The translations under genes were made by a program, and so were the position numbers. Shown piece after piece: positions 5,084 to 5,569 of a stretch of DNA of 5,569 nt; position 1 is the stretch's first letter, and each line of letters opens with the position of its first letter. The DNA comes from DATLNF01 sp046590575 (GTDB lineage: Bacteria; Actinomycetota; Actinomycetes; BP-191). Below the pieces are notes generated by a model. The model saw only the letters and a list, made by a program, of their open reading frames with translations. It did no database searches and was not told the origin of the DNA. The DNA lies in contig JBKJUS010000018.1 of the NCBI GenBank assembly GCA_046590575.1, positions 1 through 5,569 of the forward strand, written 5' to 3'.

Positions 5084-5569
5084 ATGATTGAGTTCGAGGG
5101 ATTCACCGACTCCCACCTCGAGGCGTTCCGCCGGTGGCAGGCCGTGTCGTACGGCGTACTCGCTGAAGTAGCCGCGCAGATCACTCCGGGAGTCACCGAG
5201 CGGGATGCGACGCGGTGGGCGATGAAGGCTTACCGGCGGGAAAGCGCGGAGCGCTACTTCCACCTGCCGGTTGCACTCTTCGGTGATCGCACGACGCTGC
5301 CCGACGCACCGTGGACCACGGAGTCGTTCTTCCCGACCGACCGGGTGCTGGCGGAGGGAGACGCCGTCGTCCTCGACGCGTCGCCGATGTTCGAGGGCTA
5401 TCTCGTCGACACGGCGATCTCCTTCGCCGTCGGCGCGAACCCGTCGCACGACGCTGCGAAGGCCGACGACCTGGCCTACCGCGACACGATCCTCAGCGCG
5501 GTGCGCTCCGGCGGCACCTTTCGGGAGATCGCGACGGCGGTCGACGCCGACATGACTGCCCGGGGCGAC
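5084..5569 (+). CDS. M24 family metallopeptidase (Xaa-Pro aminopeptidase-like), 5' part
   Basis: The first 162 residues are in view and the frame is open to the window edge. The protein begins directly in a pita-bread fold, without the N-terminal creatinase/prolidase domain of most aminopeptidase P enzymes: helix LEAFRRWQAVSYGVLAEVA at 12-30, PGVTERDA at 35-42, then YFHLPVALFGDRTTLP at 58-73 with H60 as the likely active-site histidine. The metal motif LDASPMFEGYLVDTAISF at 97-114 supplies D98 and D109; the 11-residue gap equals that of the first two metal aspartates (D97, D108) of E. coli methionine aminopeptidase. The remaining ligands (His, Glu, Glu) would lie outside the window, so catalytic competence cannot be judged. 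The start at ATG 5084 is supported by the promoter 6 nt upstream. It appears to be transcribed separately from the lipid genes before it. Substrate unknown. Confidence 0.88.
   Translation, partial: MIEFEGFTDSHLEAFRRWQAVSYGVLAEVAAQITPGVTERDATRWAMKAYRRESAERYFHLPVALFGDRTTLPDAPWTTESFFPTDRVLAEGDAVVLDASPMFEGYLVDTAISFAVGANPSHDAAKADDLAYRDTILSAVRSGGTFREIATAVDADMTARGD

Noticed and set aside
4866..5087. Open frame of 73 codons on the plus strand
   Set aside because: Overlaps the synthetase 3' end out of frame, is low-complexity (A/S/R/T) and has no ribosome binding site.

Overview
The window looks like chromosomal DNA of a high-GC actinomycete (Actinomycetota). The third codon positions are G/C-rich, genes overlap by a few bases, promoters carry TANNNT-type -10 hexamers placed 6 nt before a start codon (leaderless style), and the proteins resemble actinobacterial families. 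It holds six protein genes: four complete and two cut by the window edges. I saw no RNA gene, mobile element or CRISPR array.

Layout: (1) On the minus strand at 1-650 is the N-terminal half of an ABC-F type ATPase, with its end outside the window. (2) An 89-nt divergent spacer at 651-739. (3) On the plus strand, a SRPBCC (START-like) small protein at 740-1180 overlaps by GTGA an FMN-dependent alpha-hydroxy-acid oxidase/dehydrogenase of the LldD type at 1177-2382. (4) A 59-nt spacer at 2383-2441 holds a good candidate leaderless promoter. It drives a phytanoyl-CoA dioxygenase (PhyH) family gene at 2442-3263, which overlaps by 16 nt an acyl-CoA synthetase (AMP-binding, ACSF2/FadD-like) at 3248-4903. 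(5) A 180-nt spacer at 4904-5083 holds a second candidate leaderless promoter and a faint coding-like signal on the minus strand. (6) An M24 (pita-bread) metallopeptidase starts at 5084 and runs off the right edge.

How they may work together: the middle four genes form two tight pairs on the same strand, SRPBCC + alpha-hydroxy-acid oxidase and PhyH + acyl-CoA synthetase. Acyl-CoA synthetase, PhyH-type 2-hydroxylase and a 2-hydroxy-acid oxidase are activities that act one after another on the alpha carbon of a fatty acid in eukaryotic peroxisomes. The most interesting hypothesis is therefore a small bacterial alpha-oxidation-like lipid or carboxylate module. This is inference from family and context. 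The oxidase also closely resembles, as I remember it, mycobacterial LldD2 (an L-lactate dehydrogenase), and the thiamine-dependent 2-hydroxyacyl-CoA lyase that would complete classical alpha-oxidation is not in the window. The flanking ABC-F and M24 genes appear to be ordinary neighbours with their own transcription.
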